DNA of 64,000 bases from Kineococcus rhizosphaerae (GCF_003002055.1 NZ_PVZF01000001.1:830185-894184); one strand, 5' to 3'; positions 27,339 through 36,528 are shown, counted from the stretch's first letter. Notes: a model not told the origin generated them from the letters alone. Numbers and translations are program-made.

Positions 27339-28559
27339 GTGAGCACTGGTCTCGACCGCAGCGCGTCCCCCGCCCCCGCGAGCCCCGGCCCGGTGGCCCG
27401 GATGCGCCGCTTCGGGCCGACGGTCTTCGCGGAGATGTCCGCGCTGGCCCTGCGCACGGGGGCGGTCAACCTGGGTCAGGGTTTCCCCGACGCCGACGGT
27501 CCGGCGTCGCTGCTCGAGGACGCGGTGACGGCGATCCGCACGGGCCGCAACCAGTACCCGCCGGGCGTGGGCGTGCCCGCCCTGCTGGAGGCGGTGGCCG
27601 CCCACCAGCGCCGCTTCTACGGCCTGGACCTGGACCCGGGCTCGCAGGTGCTGGTGACGGCGGGCGCCACCGAGGCCGTCGCCGCGAGCGTGCTGGCCCT
27701 GGTCGAACCGGGCGACGAGGTCGTCGTGCTGGAACCGTTCTACGACTCCTACCCGGCCGCGATCGCGCTGGCCGGGGCCGTCCAGCGGTCCGTGCCGCTG
27801 CTGCCGGGCCCGGACGGCTTCGTCCTGGACCGCGCGGGTCTGCGGGCCGCGTTCTCCGGGCGCACGCGCGTGGTGCTGCTCAACACCCCGCACAACCCGA
27901 CGGGGGCGGTGCTCACCGCCGACGACCTGGCCGCCGTCGCGGCCCTGGCCGTCGAGTTCGACGCCGTCGTGGTCACCGACGAGGTCTACGAGCACCTGGT
28001 CTTCGACGGCCGCGCCCACACCCCGATCGCGACGCTGCCGGGGATGGCCGGGCGGACGCTGACGGTGTCCTCGGCCGGCAAGACGTTCTCGGTCACGGGC
28101 TGGAAGGTCGGCTGGGTCACCGGACCGGCCCCGCTGGTCTCGGCGGTGCGCACCGTCAAGCAGTTCCTCACCTACGTCAACGCCGGTCCCTTCCAGCCGG
28201 CCGTCGCGAACGCGCTCGCCCTGCCCGACGCGTTCTACGCCGATCTCGCCGGGGACCTGCAGCGACGGCGCGACCTGCTCGTCGAGGGGCTGCGCGCGGC
28301 CGGGTTCGCCGTCCCGGTCCCGGCCGGGACGTACTTCGTGGTGGCCGACCCCCGGCCGCTGGGCTTCACCGACGGCACGGACCTCTGCCGGCGCCTGCCC
28401 GAGCTCGCCGGGGTGGTCGGGGTGCCGGTCTCGGCGTTCTGCGACGCCGGATCGGTCGCGGCGCGGGCGGCGGAACCCCTGGTGCGGTTCACGTTCTGCA
28501 AGTCCGACGCCGTGCTGCACGAGGCCGTCGAGCGCCTGCAGGCGCTGCGGTCGAGGTGA
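27339..28559 (+). CDS. Class I/II PLP aminotransferase, DapC-like
   Basis: A 406-residue fold-type I aminotransferase. The PLP lysine is in [18 protein letters not shown], the substrate carboxylate arginine probably in PLVRFTFCK near the C-terminus, and [10 protein letters not shown] and [12 protein letters not shown] are the usual cofactor contacts. [12 protein letters not shown] near residue 45 is typical of the group that includes N-succinyldiaminopimelate aminotransferase of actinobacteria and kynurenine/methionine aminotransferases, so the substrate stays open. GTG 27339 follows TAGTCT by seven bases with no Shine-Dalgarno, suggesting a leaderless mRNA. The next gene overlaps its stop. 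Confidence 0.9.
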   Translation: MSTGLDRSASPAPASPGPVARMRRFGPTVFAEMSALALRTGAVNLGQGFPDADGPASLLEDAVTAIRTGRNQYPPGVGVPALLEAVAAHQRRFYGLDLDPGSQVLVTAGATEAVAASVLALVEPGDEVVVLEPFYDSYPAAIALAGAVQRSVPLLPGPDGFVLDRAGLRAAFSGRTRVVLLNTPHNPTGAVLTADDLAAVAALAVEFDAVVVTDEVYEHLVFDGRAHTPIATLPGMAGRTLTVSSAGKTFSVTGWKVGWVTGPAPLVSAVRTVKQFLTYVNAGPFQPAVANALALPDAFYADLAGDLQRRRDLLVEGLRAAGFAVPVPAGTYFVVADPRPLGFTDGTDLCRRLPELAGVVGVPVSAFCDAGSVAARAAEPLVRFTFCKSDAVLHEAVERLQALRSR

Positions 28560-28903
28560 CGGCGGACGCGGGGCTGCGGGCGGTCCTGGAGGCCGAGCGC
28601 GCCGGGGCCGCCGCGCGGCTGGCGGGGCTGGAGCGCGAGCTGGCCAGCGCCCTGGAGGTCGCCGCCGAGGGCGGCGCCGACGACGAGCACGACCCGGAGG
28701 GGTCGACGACGGCGTTCGAGCGGGCGCAGACGGCGGCCGTGCTGGAGCAGGTCCGGGACCGGCTGGCCGCCCTCGACGACGCCCTCACCCGGGTCGGGGA
28801 GCCGGGGTTCGGGACCTGCACCGGGTGCGGCCGGCCGATCGCCGCGGAGCGGCTGGCGGTGCGGCCCTGGGCCACGACCTGCGTGGTGTGCGCCGCCCGC
28901 TGA
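28556..28903 (+). CDS. DksA/TraR-type zinc-finger protein
   Basis: A 115-residue protein with a helical N-terminal part (AGAAARLAGLERELASALEVA, coiled-coil-like) and a C-terminal C4 zinc finger CTGCGRPI...CVVCAAR. The Glu/Asp-rich acidic tip seen in DksA between the helices may be DDEHDPEG. Family members bind the RNA polymerase secondary channel or remain uncharacterised. The GTG start overlaps the aminotransferase TGA by four bases, so the two are coupled. DNA or RNA-polymerase contact is inferred from the family only. Confidence 0.85.
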   Translation: MTADAGLRAVLEAERAGAAARLAGLERELASALEVAAEGGADDEHDPEGSTTAFERAQTAAVLEQVRDRLAALDDALTRVGEPGFGTCTGCGRPIAAERLAVRPWATTCVVCAAR

Positions 28904-29007
28904 GGACGGGTGGGGGGCCGTGACGTCGCGGTCTCCACAGGGGGCCGTCGTCCCCAGCGGCCCACCGGGCGGCCCCGAGGTGCCCGCGGCGCGACGAGGG
29001 TGTCCTC

Positions 29008-29529
29008 GTGATGGGTTCCACCGCGCTGACGGCCCTGGTCCCGCTCGCCGCCGCCGGGCTGGCGGCGGTCGTGCTGGCCCCGCCCGCTCCCGCACCGGCG
29101 GCGAGCGCGCCCGCGGCCCCCGCCGCCTGGGCGTGGCCGCTCGAACCGCCACGGGTGGTGCGCGGGTTCGACGACGTGGCCCGCTACGCGGCGGGGCACC
29201 GCGGTGTCGACCTCGCCGCGGCGCCGGGGCAGCCCGTGCGGGCGGTCGCCGCGGGCCAGGTGTCCTTCGCGGGGCGGGTCGCGGGTCGCGGTGTCGTCGT
29301 GGTCGTGCACGACGACGGGCTGCGCACGACGTACGAACCCGTCGAGGCGGGTGTCGCGGCGGGTGCCCGGGTGGTCGCCGGCGGGCCGCTGGGCTCCGTG
29401 GCGCCCGCCCCGGCGCACTGCGTGACGACGTGCCTGCACCTGGGGCTGCGCGACGGCGAGGTCTACCTCGACCCCTCGTCGCGCCTGCGCGCCCCCGCTC
29501 CCGTGCTGCTGCCCCTGGGCAGGCCGTGA
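29008..29529 (+). CDS. M23-family peptidase-like exported protein with altered HxH motif
   Basis: A 173-residue protein with an N-terminal signal or anchor segment (LTALVPLAAAGLAAVVLAPPA) and an LytM/M23 domain. GHRGVDLAAAPGQPVRA gives the HxxxD zinc ligands, and AGQVSFAGRVAGRGVVVVVHDDG is the core sheet. The second motif reads CLHLGL, so the first histidine of HxH is a cysteine. It may be a degraded peptidoglycan hydrolase or a binding/activator protein. Start GTG 29008 or ATG 29011 follows GAGGG. It converges with whiG only four bases away, with no terminator between. Confidence 0.85.
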   Translation: MMGSTALTALVPLAAAGLAAVVLAPPAPAPAASAPAAPAAWAWPLEPPRVVRGFDDVARYAAGHRGVDLAAAPGQPVRAVAAGQVSFAGRVAGRGVVVVVHDDGLRTTYEPVEAGVAAGARVVAGGPLGSVAPAPAHCVTTCLHLGLRDGEVYLDPSSRLRAPAPVLLPLGRP

Positions 29530-29533
29530 ACCG

Positions 29534-30538
29534 TCAGCTGACGTCGGACAGCTTGCCCCGCAGCTGCAGCACGGCCTTGGTGTGCATCTGGCAGATGCGC
29601 GACTCGGTGACGCCGAGGACGCGGCCGATCTCGGCCAGGGTCAGCCCCTCGTAGTAGTAGAGGGTGACGACGATCTTCTCGCGCTCGGGCAGCTGGTTGA
29701 TGGCCCGCGAGAGCAGGAACTTCGTCTCCTCGCTCTCGAACGCCGCGACCGGGTCCTCGGCCTTGGTGTCCTCCAGGGTGTCGACGAGGGAGAGCTTGTC
29801 GCCCTTCTCCCCCGAGACGCTCAGCAGCTCGTCCAGCGCGACGACGTTGACGTAGGAGACCTGGCTGAAGATGTGGTGCAGGTCCGGCAGCGGGATGCCC
29901 ATGCGCTCGGCGACCTCGGCCTCGGTGGGGGTGCGGTGCAGCTCCCCCTCCAGGGTGGCGTAGGTGCGCTCGACCTCGCGGGCCTTGCTGCGCACCGACC
30001 GCGGGATCCAGTCGATGGCGCGCAGCTCGTCGATGATGGCGCCGCGGATGCGCGAGATCGCGTAGGTCTCGAACTTGATGGCGCGTTCGATGTCGAACTT
30101 CTCGATGGCGTCGATGAGCCCGAAGATCCCGTACGAGACGAGGTCGGCCTGCTCGATGTTGGGCGGCAGCCCCACGCCCACGCGCCCGGCCACGTACTTG
30201 ACCAGGGGCGAGTAGTGCATGATCAGCTTCTCGCGGACGTAGGGGTCCGCCGAGGCCTTGAACTCCTCCCACATGGCGCGCAGGGCGGCCTCGGCGGCCT
30301 CCTGCTCGGGGGTGGACGGTCCCTTGCCCTTGCGACTGGTGAACCGGGCGTTCGCCTGGGGCCGGCCTGCCGGCTGGACCTCCTCGGCGGTGGTCTCCGA
30401 CGCGGTGTCGGTGGACTGCTGCTCGGTCGTGCCGGTGGTGTCGATGCCGCGCTCCTCACCCTCGTCGACCACTCGCAGCGCGGACGCGTCGTCCGTCTGC
30501 GCGGTGGAGGCACGTTCGCGCCCTGCTCCTGGTTCCAC
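29534..30538 (-). CDS. whiG: RNA polymerase sigma factor, FliA/WhiG type
   Basis: A 334-residue group 3 sigma factor. After a low-complexity Thr/Glu-rich N-terminal extension of about 75 residues come region 2 ([68 protein letters not shown]), region 3 ([14 protein letters not shown]) and region 4 ([19 protein letters not shown]). WhiG starts sporulation in Streptomyces; the orthologous FliA drives flagellar genes, and either role is possible here. GTG 30538 has GGGAGG eight bases upstream. It lies 21 bp after xerC in the same direction. Confidence 0.95.
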   Translation of the reverse strand: MEPGAGRERASTAQTDDASALRVVDEGEERGIDTTGTTEQQSTDTASETTAEEVQPAGRPQANARFTSRKGKGPSTPEQEAAEAALRAMWEEFKASADPYVREKLIMHYSPLVKYVAGRVGVGLPPNIEQADLVSYGIFGLIDAIEKFDIERAIKFETYAISRIRGAIIDELRAIDWIPRSVRSKAREVERTYATLEGELHRTPTEAEVAERMGIPLPDLHHIFSQVSYVNVVALDELLSVSGEKGDKLSLVDTLEDTKAEDPVAAFESEETKFLLSRAINQLPEREKIVVTLYYYEGLTLAEIGRVLGVTESRICQMHTKAVLQLRGKLSDVS

Positions 30539-30559
30539 CGTGGTCCTCCCCCCGGATCG

Positions 30560-31492
30560 TCAGGCCCTGGGGTGGGCCTGACGGTGCGCACTCCGCAGAC
30601 GCTCCACGGACACGTGCGTGTAGATCTGCGTCGTCGACAGCGTAGCGTGACCGAGCAACTCCTGTACGCTACGAAGGTCAGCTCGTCCGTCGAGCATGTG
30701 CGTCGCGGCCGCGTGGCGCAGGCCGTGGGGCGAGGTGTGCGGGGCCCCGGGGACCGCGGCCACCGCGCGGTTGACCACCGTGCGCACCTGGCGCTGGTCC
30801 AGACGGCGCCCCTGCACCCCCAGGAACAGCGCGTCCGCGGAGTCGGGCCCGGCCAGCTGCGGACGGCCGTGCCCGAGCCAGGCGTCCAGCGCCTGCAGCG
30901 CCGGCCGGCCCAGCGGCACCGTCCGCTCGCGAGCGCCCTTGCCCAGGACCCGCGCCGAGCCGTTCTCCCGGTCCAGGTCGGCCACGTCCAGCGCGGTGAG
31001 CTCGGCGACGCGGCACCCGGTGGAGTACAGGAACTCCAGCACCGCTCCGTCGCGCAGCGCGACCGGGTCGTCGAGGTCCCTGCGGGCCCGCACCGCCGGT
31101 TCCAGGGCCTGGCGGACCTGGCTCTGCGCCAGCACCCGCGGGAGGTGTCTGTCCCGCTTCGGCCCCACCAGGCGCAGACCGGGGTCGGCGTCGATCCGCC
31201 CCGTCCGGTGCGCCCAGGACGTGAAGGAGCGCGCCGAGGCGGCGCGCCGGGCCAGGGTCGAGCGCCCGTGGTCGGCGGCCGCCGCGTTCTGCCACGCCCG
31301 CAGGTCCGCCAGCCCCAACACCCCCAGGTCCAGGGTCCCGTCCTCGTCCGCGGGGACCGTGGTGGTCAGCAGGTCGCGCACGTCGGCGCAGTACGCCTTC
31401 ACGGTGTTCTCGGAGCGGTTGCGCTCGGCGCGCAGGTGCGTGGCGTAGGCGGCCAGCACCGCGGCGAGGTCCTCGGGGGCGTGCGTCGACAC
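30560..31492 (-). CDS. xerC: Tyrosine recombinase XerC
   Basis: A site-specific recombinase that resolves chromosome dimers with XerD at dif. The product has 310 residues from GTG 31492 (GGGAG nine to ten bases upstream); GTG 31543 would add 17 unsupported residues. The N-terminal SAM-like domain (LRAERNRSENTVKAYCADV) is followed by the catalytic residues: Arg in TGCRVAEL, Lys in GKGARER, His and Arg in PHGLRHAAATH, His in LGHATLS and the nucleophilic Tyr in QIYTHVS. It sits in the conserved dprA-xerC-whiG context, but rtcB intervenes. Confidence 0.94.
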   Translation of the reverse strand: MSTHAPEDLAAVLAAYATHLRAERNRSENTVKAYCADVRDLLTTTVPADEDGTLDLGVLGLADLRAWQNAAAADHGRSTLARRAASARSFTSWAHRTGRIDADPGLRLVGPKRDRHLPRVLAQSQVRQALEPAVRARRDLDDPVALRDGAVLEFLYSTGCRVAELTALDVADLDRENGSARVLGKGARERTVPLGRPALQALDAWLGHGRPQLAGPDSADALFLGVQGRRLDQRQVRTVVNRAVAAVPGAPHTSPHGLRHAAATHMLDGRADLRSVQELLGHATLSTTQIYTHVSVERLRSAHRQAHPRA

Positions 31493-31559
31493 CCCGGCAC
31501 GCTCCCACGTCCCGGGCGCGACGCACGGCGCCGCGCCCGGCACGCGGGGCCCGGACCCC

Positions 31560-32729
31560 TCAGTCGCCCTTCACGTTGACGACCTGCCGCAGCGTGTGGC
31601 GCACCTCCACGAGGTCGGCGGCGTCGGCCATGACCCGGTCGATGTTCTTGTAGGCGGCGGGGATCTCGTCGAGGAACGCGTCGGTGTCGCGGTACTCGAT
31701 CCCCTTCATCGCCTCCCGCAGCTGCTCGTGGGTGAACGTGCGCCGGGCGGCCGAGCGGCTGTACTCCCGTCCCGCCCCGTGCGGGGAGGAGTTCAGCGAC
31801 ATCCGGTTCCCCTTGCCGACGACGACGTAGCTGGCCGTGCCCATCGACCCGGGCACGAGACCGGGGCGCCCCTCGTCGGCCGCGATGGCCCCCTTGCGCG
31901 ACAGCCACACCTCACGCCCGAAGTGCTTCTCGCGCGCGGTGTAGTTGTGGTGGCAGTTGATCCGTTCCTGCTCCACGACGTCGACGCCGAGGAACTCCGA
32001 GAGCCGGGCGGCGACGCGGTCCATCATCTCCTCGCGGTTGAGCAGGGCGAAGTGCTGCGCCCACTGCAGGTCGGCGAGGTAGTCGTCGAACTCGGGCGTG
32101 CCCTCCACGAGGTAGGCCAGGTCGCGGTCGGGCAGCGGGACGAACCACTGCGCGCACAGCCGCTGGGCGACGGCGATGTGGTGCGTGGCCAGCTTGTTGC
32201 CCGGCCCGCGCGAGCCGGAGTGCAGGAACAGCCACACGACGTCGGTCTCGTCGAGGGAGACCTCGATGAAGTGGTTGCCCGACCCGAGCGTGCCCAGCGC
32301 CGTGCGCCAGCGCGGCACCAGCTGCTCGCGGAACGCGGCGCGGTGCGGCTGCAGCGCCTCGAGCTCGGCGACCCGCGGGGCGGCCGTGGGCAGGACCTCC
32401 CGGTTGGCCGCGCCCGCCGACAGCGGGACGGACCGCTCGATCGCCTCGCGCAGCACCGACAGGTCCCGCCCGGCCAGGTCGGCGGCGGTGAACTGCGTCC
32501 GGACCGCGATCATCCCGCAGCCGATGTCCACCCCGACGGCCGCCGGGACGATCGCCCCGTCGGTCGGGATGACGGAGCCGACGGTCGCCCCCTTGCCCAG
32601 GTGGGCGTCGGGCATCAGGGCGATGTGCGGGTGGATGAAGGGCATCGTGGCGGCGGTCTCGGCCTGCCGGCGCGTCTTCTCCTCCAGGATCGACGCCCAG
32701 TTCACCAGCTTGTCCGCCAGCCGCTCCAC
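31560..32729 (-). CDS. rtcB: RtcB-family RNA-splicing ligase
   Basis: RtcB joins 2',3'-cyclic-phosphate and 5'-OH RNA ends with GTP and manganese. The 389-residue chain has the expected metal ligands (VGVDIGCGM, GSGNHFIEV, THHIAVA), the HNY motif CHHNYTA, and the guanylylated histidine in SPHGAGREYSRS. GTG 32729 follows AGAGAGGTGGAG. No archease, RtcA or RtcR gene is seen nearby. Its insertion between dprA and xerC is not part of the usual actinobacterial order. A role in RNA repair after damage or after toxin cleavage is possible. Confidence 0.95.
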   Translation of the reverse strand: MERLADKLVNWASILEEKTRRQAETAATMPFIHPHIALMPDAHLGKGATVGSVIPTDGAIVPAAVGVDIGCGMIAVRTQFTAADLAGRDLSVLREAIERSVPLSAGAANREVLPTAAPRVAELEALQPHRAAFREQLVPRWRTALGTLGSGNHFIEVSLDETDVVWLFLHSGSRGPGNKLATHHIAVAQRLCAQWFVPLPDRDLAYLVEGTPEFDDYLADLQWAQHFALLNREEMMDRVAARLSEFLGVDVVEQERINCHHNYTAREKHFGREVWLSRKGAIAADEGRPGLVPGSMGTASYVVVGKGNRMSLNSSPHGAGREYSRSAARRTFTHEQLREAMKGIEYRDTDAFLDEIPAAYKNIDRVMADAADLVEVRHTLRQVVNVKGD

Positions 32730-32801
32730 TGCTCCACCTCTCTCGTCAGGGCCTGCGCGGCAAGGGTTTCCGCGCCAGGCACGAGGAACGACGATACGCA
32801 C

Positions 32802-32813
32802 CGCGGTACCGCG
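32802..32813. promoter_or_regulatory. Palindrome in the rtcB upstream region
   Basis: CGCGGTACCGCG is a perfect 12-bp palindrome 73 bp upstream of the rtcB start, between dprA and rtcB. On the minus strand GGAACG precedes it and TATCGT follows about 15 bases later, which could be promoter elements. Regulator and promoter class are unknown. Confidence 0.35.
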
Positions 32814-32853
32814 TTCCCACTCCTTTTCCGTCCGCCGGGCCAGGGTGCGCCCG

Positions 32854-34038
32854 TCAGGCCACGGTCCCGCGCCGCCAGCCGCCGTCGTGGCGCACGGCGT
32901 GCCCGGACAGCTCCAGCCGGCCCAGGACCGCCTGGACCGTCCCGGCCGCCAGGCCCGCGTCGCGCGCGAGCCGGTCCAGCCCGCACGCGCCCCGGCGCGG
33001 CAGGCACTCGGCCACCCGCAGCTCGTCGCGGTCCAGGCCGTCGAAGGGGCGGGTCTGGACCACGGGCACCGGCAGGGCCCGGCCGTCGAGCTCGCCCACC
33101 AGCTCGACGACCTCCTCGGCGCTCGTCACGCACACCGCCCCCCGCTCGCGCAGCAGGCGGTGGCAGCCCGCCGAGGCCGCCGAGGTGACCGGCCCGGGTA
33201 CCGCCCCGACCGGACGCAGCAGGCGCTCGGCGCGGTCGGCGGTCGACAGGGCCCCCGAGCGCCAGGCGGCCTCGACGACCACCGTGCCGCGGGTGAGGGC
33301 GGCGATGAGCCGGTTGCGTTCCAGGAACCTCCACCGCGTGGGCGTCGTCCCCGGTGGCACCTCCGAGACGAGCGCCCCCGTGCGCGCCAGCTCCGCCAGC
33401 AGCGCCGCGTTCCCGGCCGGGTAGCTGCGGTCCACCCCGCAGGCCAGCACGGCCACGCTGACCCCCTCGACGGCCAGCGCGGCGCGGTGGGCGGCCGCGT
33501 CGATGCCGAAGGCGCCGCCGCTGACGACGGCGAAACCCCGGTCGGCGACCCCGGCGGCGAGCTCGGCGGCGACGTGCCGGCCGTACCCGGTGGCGGCGCG
33601 GGAGCCGACGAGCGCGGCGCTGCGGGCGCAGACGTCGGCGACGTGCACCGGGCCGCGCACCCACAGGCAGAAGGGCGCACCCAGGGGTCCGTCCCCGCCG
33701 GCGTCGACGTCGAGGTCGCCCAGGCCGGTGGGCCACTCGTCGTCGCCGGGGACCAGGACGCGCCCGCCGGCCGCGCGGACGGCGGCGACGTCGGAGGCCG
33801 GGTCGAGGTCGGCGAGCCGGGTCCGCCACCGCTCGGGTCCGCGTCCGGTGACGACCGCCTCCAGGGCCAGCGGCGCCCCGACCTCGGCGACCAGCCGGGT
33901 GGCCGCGGTGTCACCGGGTTCGGCCAGCCGGCTCCAGGCGGCCCGGGCCAGCCGGTCGTCGCCGAGCGCGGCCTTGACGGCCGAGGGCACGGGCCCCGGT
34001 GCGAGGGCGCCCTGGCCGGTGCCCGCCCACCGGCTCAC
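32854..34038 (-). CDS. dprA: DNA-processing protein DprA (Smf)
   Basis: DprA loads RecA onto incoming single-stranded DNA in transformation. The 394-residue protein has a SAM-like N-terminus, a Rossmann domain (ALVGSRAATGYG, VVSGGAFGIDAAAHRAAL, VLACGVDRSYPAGN, PPGTTPTRWRFLERNRLIAAL) and a C-terminal winged helix (AECLPRRGACGLDRLARDAGLAAGTVQAVLGRLEL). GTG 34038 overlaps the comM stop by four bases. With comM and yraN it forms the usual actinobacterial block. The window holds no other obvious competence genes. Confidence 0.95.
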   Translation of the reverse strand: MSRWAGTGQGALAPGPVPSAVKAALGDDRLARAAWSRLAEPGDTAATRLVAEVGAPLALEAVVTGRGPERWRTRLADLDPASDVAAVRAAGGRVLVPGDDEWPTGLGDLDVDAGGDGPLGAPFCLWVRGPVHVADVCARSAALVGSRAATGYGRHVAAELAAGVADRGFAVVSGGAFGIDAAAHRAALAVEGVSVAVLACGVDRSYPAGNAALLAELARTGALVSEVPPGTTPTRWRFLERNRLIAALTRGTVVVEAAWRSGALSTADRAERLLRPVGAVPGPVTSAASAGCHRLLRERGAVCVTSAEEVVELVGELDGRALPVPVVQTRPFDGLDRDELRVAECLPRRGACGLDRLARDAGLAAGTVQAVLGRLELSGHAVRHDGGWRRGTVA

Positions 34039-35588
34039 GCGGCGACCCCCGGGGCGATCGCCCCGCGCAGGGCCAGCGCCCGACCGACGTCGTCGCGCTC
34101 CGGCGCCGGGGCGCCGCGCAGGTCGGCGACGGTCCAGGCGAGCCGCAGGACGCGGTCGACGCCGCGCAGGGTGAGGACGCCGCGGTCCAGGGCCCGGTCG
34201 AGGTCGCGGGTGGTGTCGGGGGCCAGCCGCAGCGGGCCGCGCAGCAGCGGTCCCCGCAGCTCACCGTTGGTGCCGATCCCGTGGCGCTGCAGCCGTTCGC
34301 GCTGCACGGCACGGGCCTGCCGGACGCGGGCGGCGACCACGGCGGTGCTCTCCCCCACGACCTGCTCGGCGACCTGCGCCCGGGTGACGGCGTGGACCTG
34401 GAGCTGGACGTCGACGCGGTCGAGCAGCGGGCCGGACAGCTTGGTCGCGTACCGCCGCCGGGCCTGCGGGGTGCACGTGCAGTCGACGCCCTTGCCGACC
34501 GCGCGCCCGCACGGGCACGGGTTGGCGGCCAGGACGAGCTGGAAGCGGGCCGGGTAGCGCGCCGTGCCGCGGGCCCGGTGCAGGACGAGCTCACCGAGCT
34601 CGAGGGGCTGGCGCAGGGCGTCCAGGACGCGGGCCTCGAACTCGGGGGCCTCGTCGAGGAAGAGCACGCCGCGGTGGGCCCGGGAGACCGCGCCGGGGCG
34701 CGGGACACCGCTGCCGCCGCCCACGACGGAGGCGACGGAGGCGGTGTGGTGGGGGTCCTCGTAGGGCGGGCGGGTGATGAGCGCGGTGCCGGGCCGGCCC
34801 CGCAGGGTGCCGGCGACCGAGTGCACGGCGGTGACCTCCAGGGCGGCGTCCTCGTCGAGGTCGGGCAGGAGCCCGGGCAGCCGCGCGGCGAGCATCGTCT
34901 TGCCCGCCCCGGGCGGCCCGTTCATGAGCAGGTGGTGCCCGCCCGCGGCGGCGACCTCGAGGGCGAACCGCGCCTCGGTCTGCCCGACGACGTCGGCGAG
35001 GTCGAGGGGACGTCCGGCGCCCGAGCGGGCCGGGGGGACGAACGGCCGGGGCGGGGCCGGCAGGTCCAGCGGCGGGTCCCCGCGGTAGTCGGCCACGAGC
35101 TCGGCGAGCCAGCGGACCCCCCGCACCGCGATGCCGGGCACCAGCGCCGCCTCCTCGGCCGTCGCCTCCGGCACCACGACGCGCCGCACCCCGGCGCGGG
35201 CGGCGGCCAGCACGGCGGGCAGCACGCCGTCGACGGCGCGCACGCTGCCGTCGAGGCCGAGCTCGCCCAGGTGCACGGTCTGCACGCAGGCCTCGGCGGG
35301 CAGCACCCCGGCGGCGGTGAGCGTCGCGATCGCGACGCTCAGGTCGAACGCGGAGCCGTTCTTGGGCAGCGTGGCGGGTGAGAGGTTCACGGTGATGCGC
35401 TGCGAGGGCAGCGGGAACCCGGAGTTCGCCGTCGCCGCCCGGACCCGGTCCTTGGCCTCGTTGAGCGAGGCGTCGGGCAGGCCGACCAGGACGAAGGCGG
35501 GGATGCCGGCGGAGATGTCGGCCTCGACCTCCACGAGGTGACCGTCGAGCCCGACGAGCCCGACGGCCAGGCAGCGCGCGAGGGCCAT
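34035..35588 (-). CDS. comM: YifB/ComM-type Mg-chelatase-like AAA+ ATPase
   Basis: A 517-residue AAA+ protein. The N-terminal Lon-protease-like fold (LVGLPDASLNEAKDRVRAA, NLSPATLPKNGSAFDL) is followed by the ATPase with Walker A GPPGAGKTM, Walker B GVLFLDEAPEF and the zinc-like NPCPCG segment. ComM is a helicase that promotes branch migration during natural transformation in other bacteria. ATG 35588 overlaps the yraN stop by one base (TGATG), and its own stop overlaps dprA, so all three are coupled. Confidence 0.95.
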   Translation of the reverse strand: MALARCLAVGLVGLDGHLVEVEADISAGIPAFVLVGLPDASLNEAKDRVRAATANSGFPLPSQRITVNLSPATLPKNGSAFDLSVAIATLTAAGVLPAEACVQTVHLGELGLDGSVRAVDGVLPAVLAAARAGVRRVVVPEATAEEAALVPGIAVRGVRWLAELVADYRGDPPLDLPAPPRPFVPPARSGAGRPLDLADVVGQTEARFALEVAAAGGHHLLMNGPPGAGKTMLAARLPGLLPDLDEDAALEVTAVHSVAGTLRGRPGTALITRPPYEDPHHTASVASVVGGGSGVPRPGAVSRAHRGVLFLDEAPEFEARVLDALRQPLELGELVLHRARGTARYPARFQLVLAANPCPCGRAVGKGVDCTCTPQARRRYATKLSGPLLDRVDVQLQVHAVTRAQVAEQVVGESTAVVAARVRQARAVQRERLQRHGIGTNGELRGPLLRGPLRLAPDTTRDLDRALDRGVLTLRGVDRVLRLAWTVADLRGAPAPERDDVGRALALRGAIAPGVAA

Positions 35589-35968
35589 CACAGCACCCCG
35601 CGCAGGTGGTCGACGTGGGCCGGACCGCGCTCGGCGGGCGTGACGGCCACGACGTCGAAGCGGACGCCGGCGTACCGCACGTCGGGGTGCGCGGCGAGCC
35701 ACTCCTCGGTGAGGTCCTGCAGGCGCCGCAGCTTGTCGGGGGTCACGGCCTCGGCGGCGGTGCCGGCGCGGGTGCTGCGCCGGGTCTTCACCTCGCACAC
35801 CACGAGCACGTCGCCGTCGCGGGCGAGGATGTCGATCTCCCCGCGCCGGCTGCGCCAGTTCCGTTCCACGACCGTCATCCCGGCCTCGGTCAGCCGCCGG
35901 GCGGCCACCCGTTCCCCGTACCGTCCCACGGCGTCCTTCGCACGCACGTGCACCACCTCCGCCGCCAA
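35588..35968 (-). CDS. yraN: YraN/UPF0102 endonuclease-fold protein
   Basis: A 126-residue protein of the UPF0102 family with a restriction-endonuclease-like fold. The motif GRYGERVAARRLTEAGMTVVERNWRSRRGEIDILARDGDVLVVCEVKTRR contains the E-D-ExK metal-binding pattern (GEIDI and EVKTR). The biochemical role remains unknown. Position directly before comM and dprA is conserved in many bacteria. The 226 bp upstream, before the DUF2469 gene, hold no gene that I can support. Confidence 0.93.
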   Translation of the reverse strand: MAAEVVHVRAKDAVGRYGERVAARRLTEAGMTVVERNWRSRRGEIDILARDGDVLVVCEVKTRRSTRAGTAAEAVTPDKLRRLQDLTEEWLAAHPDVRYAGVRFDVVAVTPAERGPAHVDHLRGVL

Positions 35969-36194
35969 GACTGCGGCGACGGGCAGGAGGGCGGGGGCGT
36001 CGGTGGGCCCGGCTGTGGACGGCGGGGCCCTGTGGAGACGACGACGTCACCGGCCCGTGCCGTGCTCGGCGGGGACGCGCCTCGACGACCCCCCGGCAGC
36101 GAGGCGCGTCCCACCCCGGCATCGTCGCACAGTCCAGAAGTTTCGCGGATCGTCGCATCCACCGCCGGCATGGGTGGCCCCTCGGGGACCCGGT

Positions 36195-36521
36195 TCAGCG
36201 GTCGCGCAGCTCCGGGGTGTCCGGCACCTCGATGTCGCGCTTCTGCAGCTCCTCGACGTTGACGTCCTTGAACGTCACCACGCGCACGTCGCGCACGAAC
36301 CGCGCGGGACGGTAGACGTCCCAGACCCACGCGTCGTGCAGGGTCACCTCGAAGTAGGTCTCGCCGTCGGCCGTCCGCACCTGCAGGTCGACCGAGTTGG
36401 CGAGGTAGAAGCGGCGCTCGGTCTCCACCACGTAGGAGAAGAGGGAGACGACGTCCCGGTACTCGCGGTAGAGCTGCAGCTCCATCTCGGTCTCGTAGTT
36501 CTCGAGGTCCTCTGCGCTCAC
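36195..36521 (-). CDS. Conserved DUF2469 protein
   Basis: A 108-residue highly conserved actinobacterial protein of unknown function, equivalent in place to Rv2901c beside rnhB. The start is taken at GTG 36521, giving MSAEDLENYETEMELQLYRE; the Tyr-rich segment FSYVVETERRFYLANSVDL follows, and FEVTLHDAWVWDVYRPARFV is typical. It begins seven bases after the rnhB stop and so is probably cotranscribed with rnhB and the signal peptidase genes. Confidence 0.9.
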   Translation of the reverse strand: MSAEDLENYETEMELQLYREYRDVVSLFSYVVETERRFYLANSVDLQVRTADGETYFEVTLHDAWVWDVYRPARFVRDVRVVTFKDVNVEELQKRDIEVPDTPELRDR

Positions 36522-36528
36522 GTGCCCA

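Noticed and set aside
28560..29439. Minus-strand frames of about 300 codons opposite the zinc-finger and M23 genes
   Set aside because: They are Arg/Pro-rich shadows with no start signal, and the plus-strand genes carry clear motifs.
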